A DNA stretch of 64,000 bases from Methanolobus zinderi (GCF_013388255.1 NZ_CP058215.1:806001-870000), one strand, 5' to 3'; positions 37,411 through 46,760 are shown, counted from the first letter of the stretch. Notes: generated by a model from the letters alone, not told the origin. Translations and numbers: made by a program.

Positions 37411-37447
37411 ATAAAAAAAAGAAAAACCTGCTTTCCTGTAGCAGGTT
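37411..37447 (-). terminator. terminator of the isoprenoid/ribosomal cluster
   Basis: AACCTGC and GCAGGTT pair in a 7-bp stem (37425-37447) overlapping the last base of idsA; on the minus strand TTTTTCTTTTTTTT follows. It ends the long minus-strand cluster. Confidence 0.65.
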
Positions 37448-38412
37448 CAGTATGATCTCTGGATCATATAGTCTGCGATTGCCCGTAGTATGTCCTTTGA
37501 CTCGGAATCATCTACAACATCTAACAATTCCTTGCTTCTGGCTATATATGAGAGTGCGAGATCCCTTGCATATGCTATGGATCCTGATTCTTCAAGTTCA
37601 TGAACAGCGTTGTTTATCTCTTCATTGCTGGCATTGCCTTTGCCGAATATGTCAAGCTTTACACCACTGTTTAGGGCATGGATGGCTATAAGGGTCTTCT
37701 TGCCTTCCATGAGGTCACTTCCCCTTACCTTGCCGAGAACCTCTTCCGGGGTGATCATGTCGATGACATCGTCATATATCTGGAATGCGATACCTATCAG
37801 CCGTCCGAATTCATAAAGGGCGTCTGCGACATCATCGGATGCTCCACCAAGGATCGCACCTATCTGACATGAAGCAGCATAGAGTACTCCGGTCTTTTTC
37901 TCGATCATCTCAAGATACTCTTCCTCTGTCACATCCATGCGCTCCTCAAACTCAACATCCATCCACTGTCCCTCGCAGATATCCCTGCATGTTCTGGACA
38001 ATATGTCGATACACTTCAGGATCCTTTCGGGGTCTCCTTCTGCGTGTGTGAGTATTTCAAAAGCCTTGGAATATAGCGTATCCCCGGCAAGTATGGCAGC
38101 TGCCTCTCCCCACTTGACATGTACTGCGGGCATTCCCCTGCGGATATCATCCCTGTCCATTATATCGTCATGCACCAGTGTGAAATTATGCACCAGTTCC
38201 ACGGCTACGGCAGCAGGAATCACTTTTTCAGGGTCTGAACCCACCGCTTCAGCAGTGATCATCACAATGGCAGGGCGAAGTCTTTTTCCACCTGCATCCG
38301 GCAGGTAGCGGGCTGCCCTGTAAAGTTCTATGGGTCTGGAGACAGGGAGGTAGTCCTCGATGCCTTCATCAACATGCACAGACCTTTTTTTTATCTCTCC
38401 AATTAAGTCCAT
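37447..38412 (-). CDS. idsA: geranylgeranyl/farnesyl diphosphate synthase
   Basis: A trans-prenyltransferase that extends IPP onto DMAPP to make C15/C20 chains for ether lipids. About 321 residues from ATG 38412 (a GTG four codons earlier is possible). The first Asp-rich motif is HDDIMDRDDIRRG (about 82-89) and the second YDDVIDM, with GKRLRPAIV and KKTLIAIHAL as further signatures. The small residues before the first motif fit a long-chain C20 product. It follows the RNase J gene in the cluster. Confidence 0.92.
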   Translation of the reverse strand: MDLIGEIKKRSVHVDEGIEDYLPVSRPIELYRAARYLPDAGGKRLRPAIVMITAEAVGSDPEKVIPAAVAVELVHNFTLVHDDIMDRDDIRRGMPAVHVKWGEAAAILAGDTLYSKAFEILTHAEGDPERILKCIDILSRTCRDICEGQWMDVEFEERMDVTEEEYLEMIEKKTGVLYAASCQIGAILGGASDDVADALYEFGRLIGIAFQIYDDVIDMITPEEVLGKVRGSDLMEGKKTLIAIHALNSGVKLDIFGKGNASNEEINNAVHELEESGSIAYARDLALSYIARSKELLDVVDDSESKDILRAIADYMIQRSY

Positions 38413-38448
38413 ACTAATTCTCACTGTTTTTCTGGTTTTTATATATGA

Positions 38449-39795
38449 TTACTCTTCTTCGATGTAGAGTTCTTCTCCATTCCTCAGCAGATGCAGTGTG
38501 TCGCCAAGTGAATAGCCTGCATCTTCTGCCATCCTGATGTACTCGCTGTGCATCTGTATGGTTCCGTGTGCGGGGATCACATGCTCGGGCTTGAGCATAC
38601 GAAGCAGTTCCCAGTGATCTTCTTTGTATGCATGTCCTGAAACATGCACATCATCGTATATCCTGGCTCCTTTCATCTTGAGCTTTGTCTCAAGTGAATA
38701 ACGGTTTGCCTGTGTCATGGGGTTTGGAATTATGTTTGCAGAGAAGATTACCCTGTCACCTGTCTCGATCTTGTAGGGTGTCTCTCCGGTTGCGATCCTT
38801 CCAAGCACTGCACCGGGCTCTCCCTGATGTCCGGTAACGACCGGCAGGTACTTGTCCTTACCCTTATCCATGATCTTTTTCAGTGCATTGTCGATATCCC
38901 TGCGGTTTCCGTAGATCTCCACGGTCTCAGGCAGGTCAATGTATCCTAGCTGGTGGGCGGTTGCCACATATCTTTCCATGGACCTTCCAAGGAGTACGGG
39001 TATCCTTCCCATCTCGCCAGCGAACTTTACAATGGAGTTCATACGGGCAATGTGGGATGCGAATGTTGTAACGATCATACCCACATCCGCTTCTTCGGTA
39101 CCCAGAAGCACGTCCCTTAGCATCATGTGTGCGATCATTTCGGAAGGTGTTTTACCGTTCCTGCCCGCATTGGTACTCTCGGTGATCAGTGCAATGACTC
39201 CTTCCTGTCCGAGCTGCTTAAGTCTCTCAAAGTCCGGAAGCTCACCAACAGTTGGTGTCCTGTCAAGCTTGAAGTCACATGCATATATGATAGACCCGCT
39301 TGGTGTGTGTATTGCCACAAAGACAGTATCAATGATACTGTGCTGGGCGTTCACGAACTCAAGAGATATGTCCTTTGTGATCTCCATTGAGTCGCCTGCC
39401 TTCAATGCAACGATATTGTTCTTGACACCGAACTTCCTCTCGGAATCGATCTGATGTTTAACCAGTGCGGTGGTGTACGGTGTTGCGATGATTGGTGCAG
39501 TGTAGCGGTGTGCGAGTTTTGAGATCGCACCTATATGGTCAAGATGTCCGTGAGTACAGACTATGGCACGCACATTCCCGTTAACCTCATTCATTATGGT
39601 GTCGTCCGGAATGGCTCCCATCTCTATCAATTCAAGGGAGTGCATGCGATCTGTGTCCACATCTTCATGTATCTGGACCCTGTCCAGGCGAAGACCCATA
39701 TCAATGATTATTATATCATCATTTATCCTGATCGCAGTCATATTGCGGCCCATTTCATTATAGCCGCCAACAGCGATTATACCTATTTCAGTCAT
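38449..39795 (-). CDS. rnj: archaeal RNase J (metallo-beta-lactamase/beta-CASP)
   Basis: 448 residues. RNase J is a 5'-3' exonuclease (and sometimes endonuclease) for RNA decay. The metal motif THGHLDHIGA lies at 81-90. Further histidines are in AQHSIIDTVF and ACDFKLDRTP. The beta-CASP part has LLGRSMERYVATA and GHQGEPGAVLGRIA; the C-terminal HVSGHAYKEDHWELL and IPAHGTIQMHSEY complete the active site. The C-terminal dimer domain of bacterial RNase J is absent, as in euryarchaea. It lies between fni and idsA. Confidence 0.9.
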   Translation of the reverse strand: MTEIGIIAVGGYNEMGRNMTAIRINDDIIIIDMGLRLDRVQIHEDVDTDRMHSLELIEMGAIPDDTIMNEVNGNVRAIVCTHGHLDHIGAISKLAHRYTAPIIATPYTTALVKHQIDSERKFGVKNNIVALKAGDSMEITKDISLEFVNAQHSIIDTVFVAIHTPSGSIIYACDFKLDRTPTVGELPDFERLKQLGQEGVIALITESTNAGRNGKTPSEMIAHMMLRDVLLGTEEADVGMIVTTFASHIARMNSIVKFAGEMGRIPVLLGRSMERYVATAHQLGYIDLPETVEIYGNRRDIDNALKKIMDKGKDKYLPVVTGHQGEPGAVLGRIATGETPYKIETGDRVIFSANIIPNPMTQANRYSLETKLKMKGARIYDDVHVSGHAYKEDHWELLRMLKPEHVIPAHGTIQMHSEYIRMAEDAGYSLGDTLHLLRNGEELYIEEE

Positions 39796-39858
39796 ATATT
39801 ATCCTCTTATATTTATAAAAATATCTGTTTTATCTTATTAATCCTTTATAGATGACAG

Positions 39859-40962
39859 TTAAACTATCTGGAAATCACTCTTCTCAGAGCGCAATGCAAA
39901 CTCCTTTGCATCAAAGCCCCGAAGTTCAATGTATTCCTTTGTCCATCCTGTGATTACAGTAGGCGCTGAATGTAGTTTTTTGATATCTCCGCAGCCGCAG
40001 AGGAACATCGCCACTTTAAGCTCATCAAGCATGCGCATGATACTCTCTTCTACTTCGGCTTTTCCTTTCATGGCCGGCTCAACAAAGGGGAGTGCAGCAC
40101 TTGCAACAGATGCACCCAGAGCCATGCATTTTGCCATGTCCAGACCGGTCCTCACACCGCCGGTGGCAATAACTGGAAGTGCTGTATTGCATTCGATTAT
40201 ACTCGGTACCGTGGGTATTCCGAAATCCCAGAAAAGCTCACCCAGCAGTTCCGACATAATATCCTCTCTGTCTCTGGCACGGTATACTTCCACACCTGAC
40301 CAGCTGGTTCCTCCGACCCCGCCTACATCTATGGCGGAAACTCCGGCTTCCTTTAAGAGCCTTACATCCTCAAGGGATATCCCGGCTCCAGTTTCCTTAA
40401 CAATGACCGGGGTCTTGAGTGTACAGATCTCCCTGATGCTTTCCAGTGCACCTGAGGCATCCCTGTCACCCTCTGGCTGTATTGCTTCCTGCAGGAAGTT
40501 CAGATGTATTGCCATGGCATCGGCATCTATCATCTCGATAAGTTTCTCCACACCTTCAACGCCATACTGCTTTATCTGGGCTGCACCGATATTCCCATAC
40601 ACAAATGCGTTTGGTGCCTCGTCACGAACCACTCTGAAGGATTCTTCCTGTGCAGGGTCCTCTATGGCTGCCCTCTGGCTGCCGACTCCGATTCCCAGAC
40701 CCAGCTCCTCAACTGCACCTGCAAGAGCTGCGTTGATCGGTGTGGTGCCGGGGTGTCCTCCGGTTATGGAAGCTATCATGAAAGGTGCTTCTAGCCTTTT
40801 TCCAAGGAACTCCACGGACAGATCAATCTCGTCCATTGAAATCTCCGGAAGAGCCCGATGTACAAGCATTATATCGTTAAATCCCGCTCCCAATCTTCTT
40901 GATTCAACAGGACTCGTAGCACATAAATGAAGGTGTTCGATCTTTCTCTGTGAAGTAGTCAT
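39859..40962 (-). CDS. fni: type 2 isopentenyl-diphosphate delta-isomerase
   Basis: FMN-dependent enzyme converting IPP to DMAPP. 367 residues. RRLGAGFNDI near the N-terminus, ITGGHPGTTPIN, GVGSQRAAIED and HLNFLQEAIQPEGD are family motifs; the FMN/phosphate loop region has DVGGVGGTSWSGVE and ATGGVRTGLDMAKCMALGA. It follows the isopentenyl phosphate kinase gene by 17 bases, in keeping with the archaeal route in which IPP is made by that kinase and isomerised here. Confidence 0.93.
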   Translation of the reverse strand: MTTSQRKIEHLHLCATSPVESRRLGAGFNDIMLVHRALPEISMDEIDLSVEFLGKRLEAPFMIASITGGHPGTTPINAALAGAVEELGLGIGVGSQRAAIEDPAQEESFRVVRDEAPNAFVYGNIGAAQIKQYGVEGVEKLIEMIDADAMAIHLNFLQEAIQPEGDRDASGALESIREICTLKTPVIVKETGAGISLEDVRLLKEAGVSAIDVGGVGGTSWSGVEVYRARDREDIMSELLGELFWDFGIPTVPSIIECNTALPVIATGGVRTGLDMAKCMALGASVASAALPFVEPAMKGKAEVEESIMRMLDELKVAMFLCGCGDIKKLHSAPTVITGWTKEYIELRGFDAKEFALRSEKSDFQIV

Positions 40963-40979
40963 AATAATGGTCCCTGATC

Positions 40980-41750
40980 TTAAGCTTTTGAAATAGCAGT
41001 GCCAATGTTCTCTCCGTTTAAAAAGCCAGAGACATTTCCTTTCTGACCTGCGTTGAAAATGTATGAAGTAATATTTGATGAATCACTTAGGTTTAACAGT
41101 TCAAGTACCTTTCCCAGCATTCCGCCTGTCACATCGGTACCTGCGGAACCGCTGACAAAGCTTTTGACCTGGTCGAAATTCCCTGGTGTGATCCTTTCGA
41201 TGGTGCCGCCGTTTGCGTCAAGCACACCGTTCTCGGCACTTCCGATGCCGATACGTTCTGCTTCCAGTTGAGCTGCAAGGTACGGAACGATCTGATCTCC
41301 CGAAAGGACCGATGTACCGAGTTTTCTATCCATCACCACATCGCCGTGCAAGACAGGAACAAAACCGCTGTCGATCATTGCCTGTATCTGTTCCAGGTAC
41401 ATGTCCTTTATTCTGGTGTCCTCTGAAACAACGCAGTTTATGGGATGTACTCCAATTGCGTTGACGCCGGCATCGTTCAGAGCATCGACAATGAGTTTGT
41501 TCAGCTTCTTTACCGAGTTATGTGTAATAATACTTCCTTCGGGGTCAAACTTTGCGTTAAGGTCATAGCGCTTTGCCTGTGGATGGCCGAAAGAGCCTGC
41601 TCCGTGTACAATAACAAGTCCTGCATCACAGCCTGATATTTCTCTGGCAATACGTTCTATTTCTTCAGGTCTGGCAGTGCCTTCATCTTTTCCTTTATCG
41701 GTAATGACACTTCCGCCTATCTTTAAAATCGTAATACCTTTATTTTTCAT
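40980..41750 (-). CDS. ipk: isopentenyl phosphate kinase
   Basis: Makes IPP from isopentenyl phosphate in the archaeal mevalonate pathway. About 256 residues from ATG 41750, one base after the mvk stop; an in-frame ORF extends further upstream into mvk but is not coding in that form. Amino-acid-kinase fold: ILKIGGSVITDKGKDEG (N-terminal lysine), VIVHGAGSFGHPQAKRYDLN with the catalytic His, and the GGMLGKVLELL nucleotide loop. It overlaps no other gene and is translationally coupled to mvk. Confidence 0.92.
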   Translation of the reverse strand: MKNKGITILKIGGSVITDKGKDEGTARPEEIERIAREISGCDAGLVIVHGAGSFGHPQAKRYDLNAKFDPEGSIITHNSVKKLNKLIVDALNDAGVNAIGVHPINCVVSEDTRIKDMYLEQIQAMIDSGFVPVLHGDVVMDRKLGTSVLSGDQIVPYLAAQLEAERIGIGSAENGVLDANGGTIERITPGNFDQVKSFVSGSAGTDVTGGMLGKVLELLNLSDSSNITSYIFNAGQKGNVSGFLNGENIGTAISKA

Positions 41751-41751
41751 A

Positions 41752-42660
41752 CTATGGCTCCAGTCTGACGCCTTCCTGCGTGTTACTTGTAAGAATTGCC
41801 TCGGCTCCCTTGTTCCTGATCGCACTGGCAATTTTACCGGCATCCTGCTTACTGGCAAGTGCAACCATACATCCTCCTCCGCCTGCTCCTGTGATCTTTG
41901 CTGAGATCGCACCTGCATCTCTTGCTGCATATACCAGCTCTGAAAGCTCAGCTCCTCCCACGCCGATGGCATCAAGAAGACCCTGGTTGACATTCATGAG
42001 CTTACCCATGGTCTCATAGTCATACCTGTTGACATGCTCTTCGGCCAGATGGGACATCCTGCCTATGTTATTCAATATGGGATCGATTATATCCGGAAAT
42101 TCCTGTCTCAGCTTTGCGACATTTGCCACAAGTTCCCTGGTTGAAGAGAACTTTCCTGTGTTCCCGACAATGATACTGCATTCCAGACCATTGAGTCTGC
42201 GGCGCTCCGGTATCATCACCACTCCGCCCATGGTGCTCACATAGGTATCGGTTGGACTTGCATTTCCCTGCACTTCCCTTTCGATTATATGCCCCATGCT
42301 CGCAACTTCCTCAAGCTGCAGTCCGCATGAATAAAGCTGGTTCAAAGCCTGTATGCTTGCCACGGTGACAGCTGCGGAAGATCCGAGACCTGAACCCACG
42401 GGAAGTTCTGAATCTATATGTATTCTCACACCCCGGATATTGCCGAAAGCCTTCATCTTTTCGATCACTCTGGAAACATAGGGATGCACCTCTTGATCCA
42501 GACCTGTTGTCCCGAGCACCGATTCGATAACAATGGAGTCATGTTCTTCTGCCTGCACCCTTGTACGCAGGTCGATGGCACAGCATATGGCACTTTGTCC
42601 GTAAACAACTGCGTGCTCACCGAACAGGTAAACTTTTCCGGGTGCAGAACACGTTATCAT
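41752..42660 (-). CDS. mvk: mevalonate kinase
   Basis: GHMP kinase that phosphorylates mevalonate. 302 residues. SAPGKVYLFGEHAVVYG at the N-terminus binds substrate, the GHMP loop is PVGSGLGSSAAVTVA (about 98-112), and KITGAGGGGCMVAL is the C-terminal motif. It is first of the isoprenoid genes in the cluster (mvk-ipk-fni, then rnj and idsA). Confidence 0.94.
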   Translation of the reverse strand: MITCSAPGKVYLFGEHAVVYGQSAICCAIDLRTRVQAEEHDSIVIESVLGTTGLDQEVHPYVSRVIEKMKAFGNIRGVRIHIDSELPVGSGLGSSAAVTVASIQALNQLYSCGLQLEEVASMGHIIEREVQGNASPTDTYVSTMGGVVMIPERRRLNGLECSIIVGNTGKFSSTRELVANVAKLRQEFPDIIDPILNNIGRMSHLAEEHVNRYDYETMGKLMNVNQGLLDAIGVGGAELSELVYAARDAGAISAKITGAGGGGCMVALASKQDAGKIASAIRNKGAEAILTSNTQEGVRLEP

Positions 42661-42686
42661 ATTAACTCCAGATCCATCCGCATATC

Positions 42687-43484
42687 TTATTCAACCACCA
42701 GTGCTGCATATCCCACAACCTGTGAATAATCTCCGCTTACATCTCCGCTGTTTGCATACTTTAGCAGGTCTATTTTTTCTGCTCCGAATTCTTTTGATGC
42801 AGTAAGCATGGCTGCGATGGGTCCGAAACCACAGGCTGTGATATTCCTCTCTTCACGTCTTCTGTAAAATTCCGGTATATCTCCCTTTATTATGGAATCT
42901 ATCAGGTAGTGGTCGTTATCATCTGCCACCTGTGCAGGCTGGTAATGTGTGAAATCGCTGGATGCGATGAAGACGGTTTTCTTACCGCTTGCCTTTGCAG
43001 CACGTGCGACCTCCTGTCCTACCTCCACGGCGGTTTCCTCATCCTGAAGTCCCATGCAGATTGGTAGTATCTTAAAACCTTCTCCGAATCTGTACTGGAG
43101 AAAAGGTAGCTGTACTTCTATGGAATGTTCATACCTGTGTGCCAGCTCGTCATAGTCCATGATAGTTCCGGCGAGGAGTTTTCCCATTTCCTGGTCGGCT
43201 TCTATTTTTCCGAACGGAGTTGACCAGCTTTCCTGTGAAAGAGCGATGGCAGATCCGTATCCCGTATGATTGGGACCGAAGAATACGTAAGTGTCCGCTT
43301 TCGGAAGTGCTGCATATGCATGTGCTGCAACTTCTCCCGAATAGATATATCCGGCATGGGGAATCACAGCACCTGTGATGTCCCTTTCCCGGATCTCTAC
43401 ATTCCTAAAGCATCTGCTAAGTTCTTTCTTAAGACTCTTCTGATTCGACGGATAAAACTGGCCGGCAACTGTTGTCTGTCTCAT
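42687..43484 (-). CDS. MEMO1 family protein (AmmeMemoRadiSam system protein B)
   Basis: About 265 residues from ATG 43484, 10 bases after AGGGGTG; a GTG start 12 bases earlier lies inside that site. Conserved metal-site residues are in VIPHAGYIYSG, FFGPNHTGYG, HSIEVQLPFLQ and SSDFTHYQ. Memo is related to extradiol dioxygenase-like folds and its role in archaea is not settled. The position between rpsB and mvk is common in archaea. Confidence 0.9.
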   Translation of the reverse strand: MRQTTVAGQFYPSNQKSLKKELSRCFRNVEIRERDITGAVIPHAGYIYSGEVAAHAYAALPKADTYVFFGPNHTGYGSAIALSQESWSTPFGKIEADQEMGKLLAGTIMDYDELAHRYEHSIEVQLPFLQYRFGEGFKILPICMGLQDEETAVEVGQEVARAAKASGKKTVFIASSDFTHYQPAQVADDNDHYLIDSIIKGDIPEFYRRREERNITACGFGPIAAMLTASKEFGAEKIDLLKYANSGDVSGDYSQVVGYAALVVE

Positions 43485-43557
43485 ACTACTGTTCACCCCT
43501 ACTGGGATATACGGGTTTTTTATATTTGTAGTATGCCTGTACAGCTAAACGGCAGGC

Positions 43558-44244
43558 TCAGACGCCTGCTTCGAAACTCTCAAGATCGTAGTTGAATACT
43601 GAATTGTTTGACTCTGAAACTTCTCTTGCAAGCAACCAGTACACAAGTGAAAGTGCCTTCCTACCTTTGTTGTTTGTAGGGATGACAAAATCGACAAAGG
43701 ATGTCATGTTGTTAGTGTCACAGAGTGCCACTACAGGTATTCCGATATCGTTTGCCTCTTTAATGACCTGTGCGTCACCGGTCGGGTCGGTAACAATAAC
43801 CACATCAGGTTCGAAGAAGTTCTCTACCGTAGGGTTTGTGAGTGTACCGGGGATGAACCTTCCGACCATTGACTTTGCTCCGATAGCCTTTGCGAACATC
43901 TTTGCAGGGAACTGTCCGTACTGCCTTGCAGATACCACAAGTATCCTTGCAGGGTCATATTCGGAAAGGAAGTTTGAAGCTAACTTGATCCTCTCGTCTG
44001 TAGCCTGGATGTCAAGTACATAGAGGCCGTCGGTTCTGACACGGTATACGAACTTCATCATATTCTCGGTCTTCTGCTGAGTACCGATATGTACTCCGGC
44101 TGCAAGATATTCATCGATCGGGACAAGTGATGTGGTCTTCTCTGCTTCCCCTGCTTCTTTTGCCTCGGTGGTTGCGGTTGTTTCTTCACTCTCTACTTCT
44201 GTATTAGTATCTTCAGTAATTTTGATATCTTCATTTGTATCCAT
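43558..44244 (-). CDS. rpsB: 30S ribosomal protein S2
   Basis: 228 residues with an acidic, Thr/Glu-rich N-terminal extension (about 1-40) before the core [14 protein letters not shown]. Further S2 elements are [25 protein letters not shown] and [20 protein letters not shown]. It is translated after rpoK, 10 bases away. Confidence 0.95.
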   Translation of the reverse strand: MDTNEDIKITEDTNTEVESEETTATTEAKEAGEAEKTTSLVPIDEYLAAGVHIGTQQKTENMMKFVYRVRTDGLYVLDIQATDERIKLASNFLSEYDPARILVVSARQYGQFPAKMFAKAIGAKSMVGRFIPGTLTNPTVENFFEPDVVIVTDPTGDAQVIKEANDIGIPVVALCDTNNMTSFVDFVIPTNNKGRKALSLVYWLLAREVSESNNSVFNYDLESFEAGV

Positions 44245-44253
44245 ACTATCACC

Positions 44254-44433
44254 TTATGAATAATCTCTTTTAACAGTAATCGGGATTATGTCAAGTTCAA
44301 ACTCTTTTCTTGCAAGATAAAGGGAATTTGTATTTTGATCATCGATTAGCACTGGTGCTCCCATTGAAATCTGTAATGACCTGGCTCCAATGATCCTTGC
44401 TTTTTCATACCTTGTATAGTGTTCTGTGTTCAA
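44254..44433 (-). CDS. rpoK: RNA polymerase subunit K (Rpo6)
   Basis: 59 residues from TTG 44433, chosen because AGGTGATC lies right before it and the length then matches the usual 55-60. An upstream TTG at 44463 is in frame. The RpoK core YTRYEKARIIGARSLQISMGAPVL is intact, read in pieces. It follows tRNA-Pro and precedes rpsB in one operon. Confidence 0.9.
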   Translation of the reverse strand: MNTEHYTRYEKARIIGARSLQISMGAPVLIDDQNTNSLYLARKEFELDIIPITVKRDYS

Positions 44434-44481
44434 TCGATCACCTAACGTACAATTCCGTAACAATAATAACTAAAATAAGTC

Positions 44482-44537
44482 GACCATAGTCACTATCAGC
44501 ATCAAAACAGTCTCTTGTAATCAACCCTGCTATGGTC
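44482..44537 (-). promoter_or_regulatory. inverted repeat in the leader of rpoK-rpsB
   Basis: GACCATAG (44482-44489) and CTATGGTC (44530-44537) are perfect 8-bp inverted repeats around a 40-base loop, in the space between tRNA-Pro and rpoK. They could fold in the transcript and affect read-through or translation of rpoK and rpsB, or act in DNA as separate sites. Confidence 0.4.
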
Positions 44538-44559
44538 TTAATTAATTTGAATGATTTTT

Positions 44560-44578
44560 ATTCGGAATCCCTCCGAAT
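44560..44578 (-). terminator. hairpin downstream of tRNA-Pro
   Basis: ATTCGGA and TCCGAAT form a 7-bp stem with loop ATCCC. It lies about 50 bases past the tRNA and is followed on the minus strand by an A-rich, not T-rich, stretch. A processing signal or a weak terminator would fit. Confidence 0.35.
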
Positions 44579-44627
44579 GTGGTTTCATGACTTGCTGCAG
44601 GCTCCCCAGTGTTTACCTTAAAAGGTA

Positions 44628-44724
44628 TGGGACCGCTGAGATTTGAACTCAGGTACCGGCGTGATCCGCATGATATCTTCATGTCCCGAACGCCGAAGGA
44701 TGGTCCAGGCTACCCTACGGTCCC
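44628..44724 (-). tRNA. tRNA-Pro (anticodon CGG) with a 22-nt intron
   Basis: Acceptor GGGACCG/CGGTCCC, T arm CTGAG/CTCAG with loop TTCAAAT, and discriminator A. The anticodon stem CGGCG/CGCCG closes loop TTCGGGA, in which CGG (34-36) reads CCG (Pro). An insertion of about 22 bases follows position 37, the canonical archaeal intron site, and can form a bulge-helix-bulge with the stem. It lies 1 base from rpoN and inside the rpoN-rpoK interval. Confidence 0.88.
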
Positions 44725-44725
44725 T

Positions 44726-44914
44726 TTACTGGTATGGAGCCAGCGTGTCTACAAGTTCGACATGTGAAAGGATCATCCTTCGGCAGCAATATCTTGTGAC
44801 CCCGAGGTCATCAAGAACATTGCCGGGATTTTCTCCTTCCTGAACACGTCTTTTGTATTCTTCCCAACAGTTTGAAATTACCTTTCCGCAGGTAAAACAC
44901 CGGACTGGAATCAT
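44726..44914 (-). CDS. rpoN: RNA polymerase subunit N (Rpo10)
   Basis: 62 residues. The start [12 protein letters not shown] and the later YCCRRM give the CxxC...CC zinc site of Rpo10. Its 3' end is followed at once by tRNA-Pro. It follows rpsI by 10 bases. Length and motif match the archaeal family. Confidence 0.95.
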   Translation of the reverse strand: MIPVRCFTCGKVISNCWEEYKRRVQEGENPGNVLDDLGVTRYCCRRMILSHVELVDTLAPYQ

Positions 44915-44924
44915 TTCTTAAAGC

Positions 44925-45329
44925 TCACCTGTAAGATTTCTGATACTTGGAACGTGCACCAGGTCCGCCGAACTTCTTGGTTTCCTTCTGTCTGGAATCG
45001 TTTACCAGCAGGTTACGGTCGTACTCCATGTAGGTGTCACGGATCTCAGTGTCATTTGTCCAATCTACTATGCCTCTTGCAATAGCGGTTCTGATAGCAT
45101 TTGCCTGACCCATGATTCCGCCGCCGCTTACAGTGACATCGATATCCAGGGTGGATGCAGTCTCTCCTGCGACCATGACTGCTTCGTCTATCTTCTGCTT
45201 GGCAAACTCAGGATCGTATATCTCAAGAGGTTTCTTGTTAATGCGCACTTTTCCTGTTCCTTTTTTAACAGTTGCGCGTGCAATTGCTGTCTTCTTTTTA
45301 CCGGATGTAGTTACAATTTTAGTCGACAT
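44925..45329 (-). CDS. rpsI: 30S ribosomal protein S9
   Basis: 134 residues. [22 protein letters not shown] at the N-terminus and the basic tail [17 protein letters not shown] (which reaches the ribosomal P site) are diagnostic, in pieces. It follows rplM in the archaeal order L18e-L13-S9-RpoN. Confidence 0.95.
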   Translation of the reverse strand: MSTKIVTTSGKKKTAIARATVKKGTGKVRINKKPLEIYDPEFAKQKIDEAVMVAGETASTLDIDVTVSGGGIMGQANAIRTAIARGIVDWTNDTEIRDTYMEYDRNLLVNDSRQKETKKFGGPGARSKYQKSYR

Positions 45330-45340
45330 TTCTTATCTCC

Positions 45341-45760
45341 TCAGAATTTGGAACCCAGTTTTTTGCTGACTCTTCCAAGGGTTATGTACTTGTTTGAGCT
45401 CAGACGGTTCATGTCTGCTTCCGGAACAGTGGTCATTTCCCTATCCTTGAATTCCTCAGGGACACCCATATAGATCTTAAGGCGTGCCATTGCATCCTTT
45501 CCTCTTGAACGTTTGTAAGGAAGCATTCCCCTGACAGTTCTTTTAAGTATTCTGTCTGGCTTTCTTGGGAAATACGGTCCAAATTCGCGACTTCCGATCT
45601 TCAACATCTCGTCGTATTCTTTTATGGTACTGAGCTTGGAACCTGATATTACTGCTTTGTCAGCATTTATAATGTCTATCTCTTCGCCATCAAGCAATCT
45701 TTTAGCAACAGTACTTGCAAGCCTTCCCATAATGAGTCCGTCTGCATCAATTATTGTCAT
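45341..45760 (-). CDS. rplM: 50S ribosomal protein L13
   Basis: About 139 residues from ATG 45760, placed 6 bases after AAGGTGATC; a GTG five codons earlier overlaps that site. [15 protein letters not shown] and [16 protein letters not shown] are family signatures. It directly follows rpl18e. Confidence 0.95.
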   Translation of the reverse strand: MTIIDADGLIMGRLASTVAKRLLDGEEIDIINADKAVISGSKLSTIKEYDEMLKIGSREFGPYFPRKPDRILKRTVRGMLPYKRSRGKDAMARLKIYMGVPEEFKDREMTTVPEADMNRLSSNKYITLGRVSKKLGSKF

Positions 45761-45771
45761 TCTGATCACCT

Positions 45772-46152
45772 TCACTGCAAAATCCTTATGCCGGATCCCT
45801 TTGGATTCTCTTCAAGGATCTGTTCGATCGTCAAACACTTTCCGCCAAGGTCGGTGATCTTTTCCCTTGCTGTTGCGCTAAAGCCCAGTGCAACAACGTT
45901 TGCTGCCTTAGCGATGGCTCCTGAACCCAGGACCTTACCAGGTATAAGAACAGTTTCATTCTCGTTTGCATACCTGTTTATTTTGCTAAGATTGACTTCA
46001 GCATAGTTCTGCCTTGGTTTTTCAAGCCTGCTTGCCACATCCTTCCAGATGAGCACATCATTATCACGGGATACCTGTTTGAGATTCTCAATCAACTTTG
46101 GTATCCTTGGATTTGTCTTTCTAACTATTTTAACATATGTTTTCTTGCTCAT
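45772..46152 (-). CDS. rpl18e: 50S ribosomal protein L18e
   Basis: About 126 residues from ATG 46152, with GCGGAGG upstream; an in-frame start at 46179 is less likely. [14 protein letters not shown] and VPGKVLGSG-like [15 protein letters not shown] are family features. This is the first gene of the ribosomal/isoprenoid cluster in the window. The usual rpoD gene does not directly precede it. Confidence 0.93.
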   Translation of the reverse strand: MSKKTYVKIVRKTNPRIPKLIENLKQVSRDNDVLIWKDVASRLEKPRQNYAEVNLSKINRYANENETVLIPGKVLGSGAIAKAANVVALGFSATAREKITDLGGKCLTIEQILEENPKGSGIRILQ

Positions 46153-46295
46153 AATGTTCCTCCGCAAGATTATTCTCACTCACGCATTAAACGCGTTCGA
46201 ACATCCGTAAGGTGCCAGTAAAGTAAGAACATGTAATCTATCATGGATAGATTCGTGACTCTGAATAACATTACTAGTACATAAAGCTTATGTAT

Positions 46296-46760
46296 TCAGT
46301 CATTATCCATGAACTTGTCATAGACCTTCTGATATATGCCCTCGATATCGCAGCCCTTTTCCTTTGCAAGGATAAGTGCCGCGATCTCAATATCAACCAG
46401 GTCACCGAAGCGTTCCTGAAGGGTATTTATTCCGGCGATGGTTTCCTTTTCACTCTTACCGCTCTTTGCTGAGATCATGGTAATGAGTTCCTCTATCGGG
46501 CTCTTCTCGGCAAAGACATTCCCCGATGGCCTGAAACCATGCGGTATCTCTATCTTATCAACTGCAAAAGAAGGTATGAGCCTGTCTCCCTCAAGCCGCA
46601 GGAGCCGGGAACTGATGGCCTTGTCCCGTACCTTTGATGCAAGATCCGGAGCCATCCACTTCAGATCAAAGGAGAGAGCAAACTCGAAATCCTTTATTGA
46701 AAGGGAGGAAGTTGCTTTTTTCTTGAATGGGCTCGCAACAACCAGTTTAAGTTCATCCAT
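46296..46760 (-). CDS. DUF2240 family protein
   Basis: 154 residues of a methanogen/archaeal family (COG3612) without known function. LSIKDFEFALSFDLKWMAPD and LRLEGDRLIPSFAVDKIEIPHGFRPS are conserved stretches, in pieces. A winged-helix-like N-terminus suggests nucleic-acid contact, which is inference. It abuts the gene upstream without spacing, so the two are one transcript. No Walker or metal motif is seen. Confidence 0.8.
   Translation of the reverse strand: MDELKLVVASPFKKKATSSLSIKDFEFALSFDLKWMAPDLASKVRDKAISSRLLRLEGDRLIPSFAVDKIEIPHGFRPSGNVFAEKSPIEELITMISAKSGKSEKETIAGINTLQERFGDLVDIEIAALILAKEKGCDIEGIYQKVYDKFMDND

Noticed and set aside
39929-40930. 333-codon plus-strand open frame opposite fni
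   Set aside because: It lies wholly antisense to a clear isopentenyl-diphosphate isomerase; its translation is low-complexity Ser/Pro-rich and shows no family motif.
41751-41993. N-terminal extension of the isopentenyl phosphate kinase into mvk
   Set aside because: The extra 81 residues overlap mvk in another frame and lack family similarity; the ATG at 41750 gives the normal N-terminus ILKIGGSVITD.
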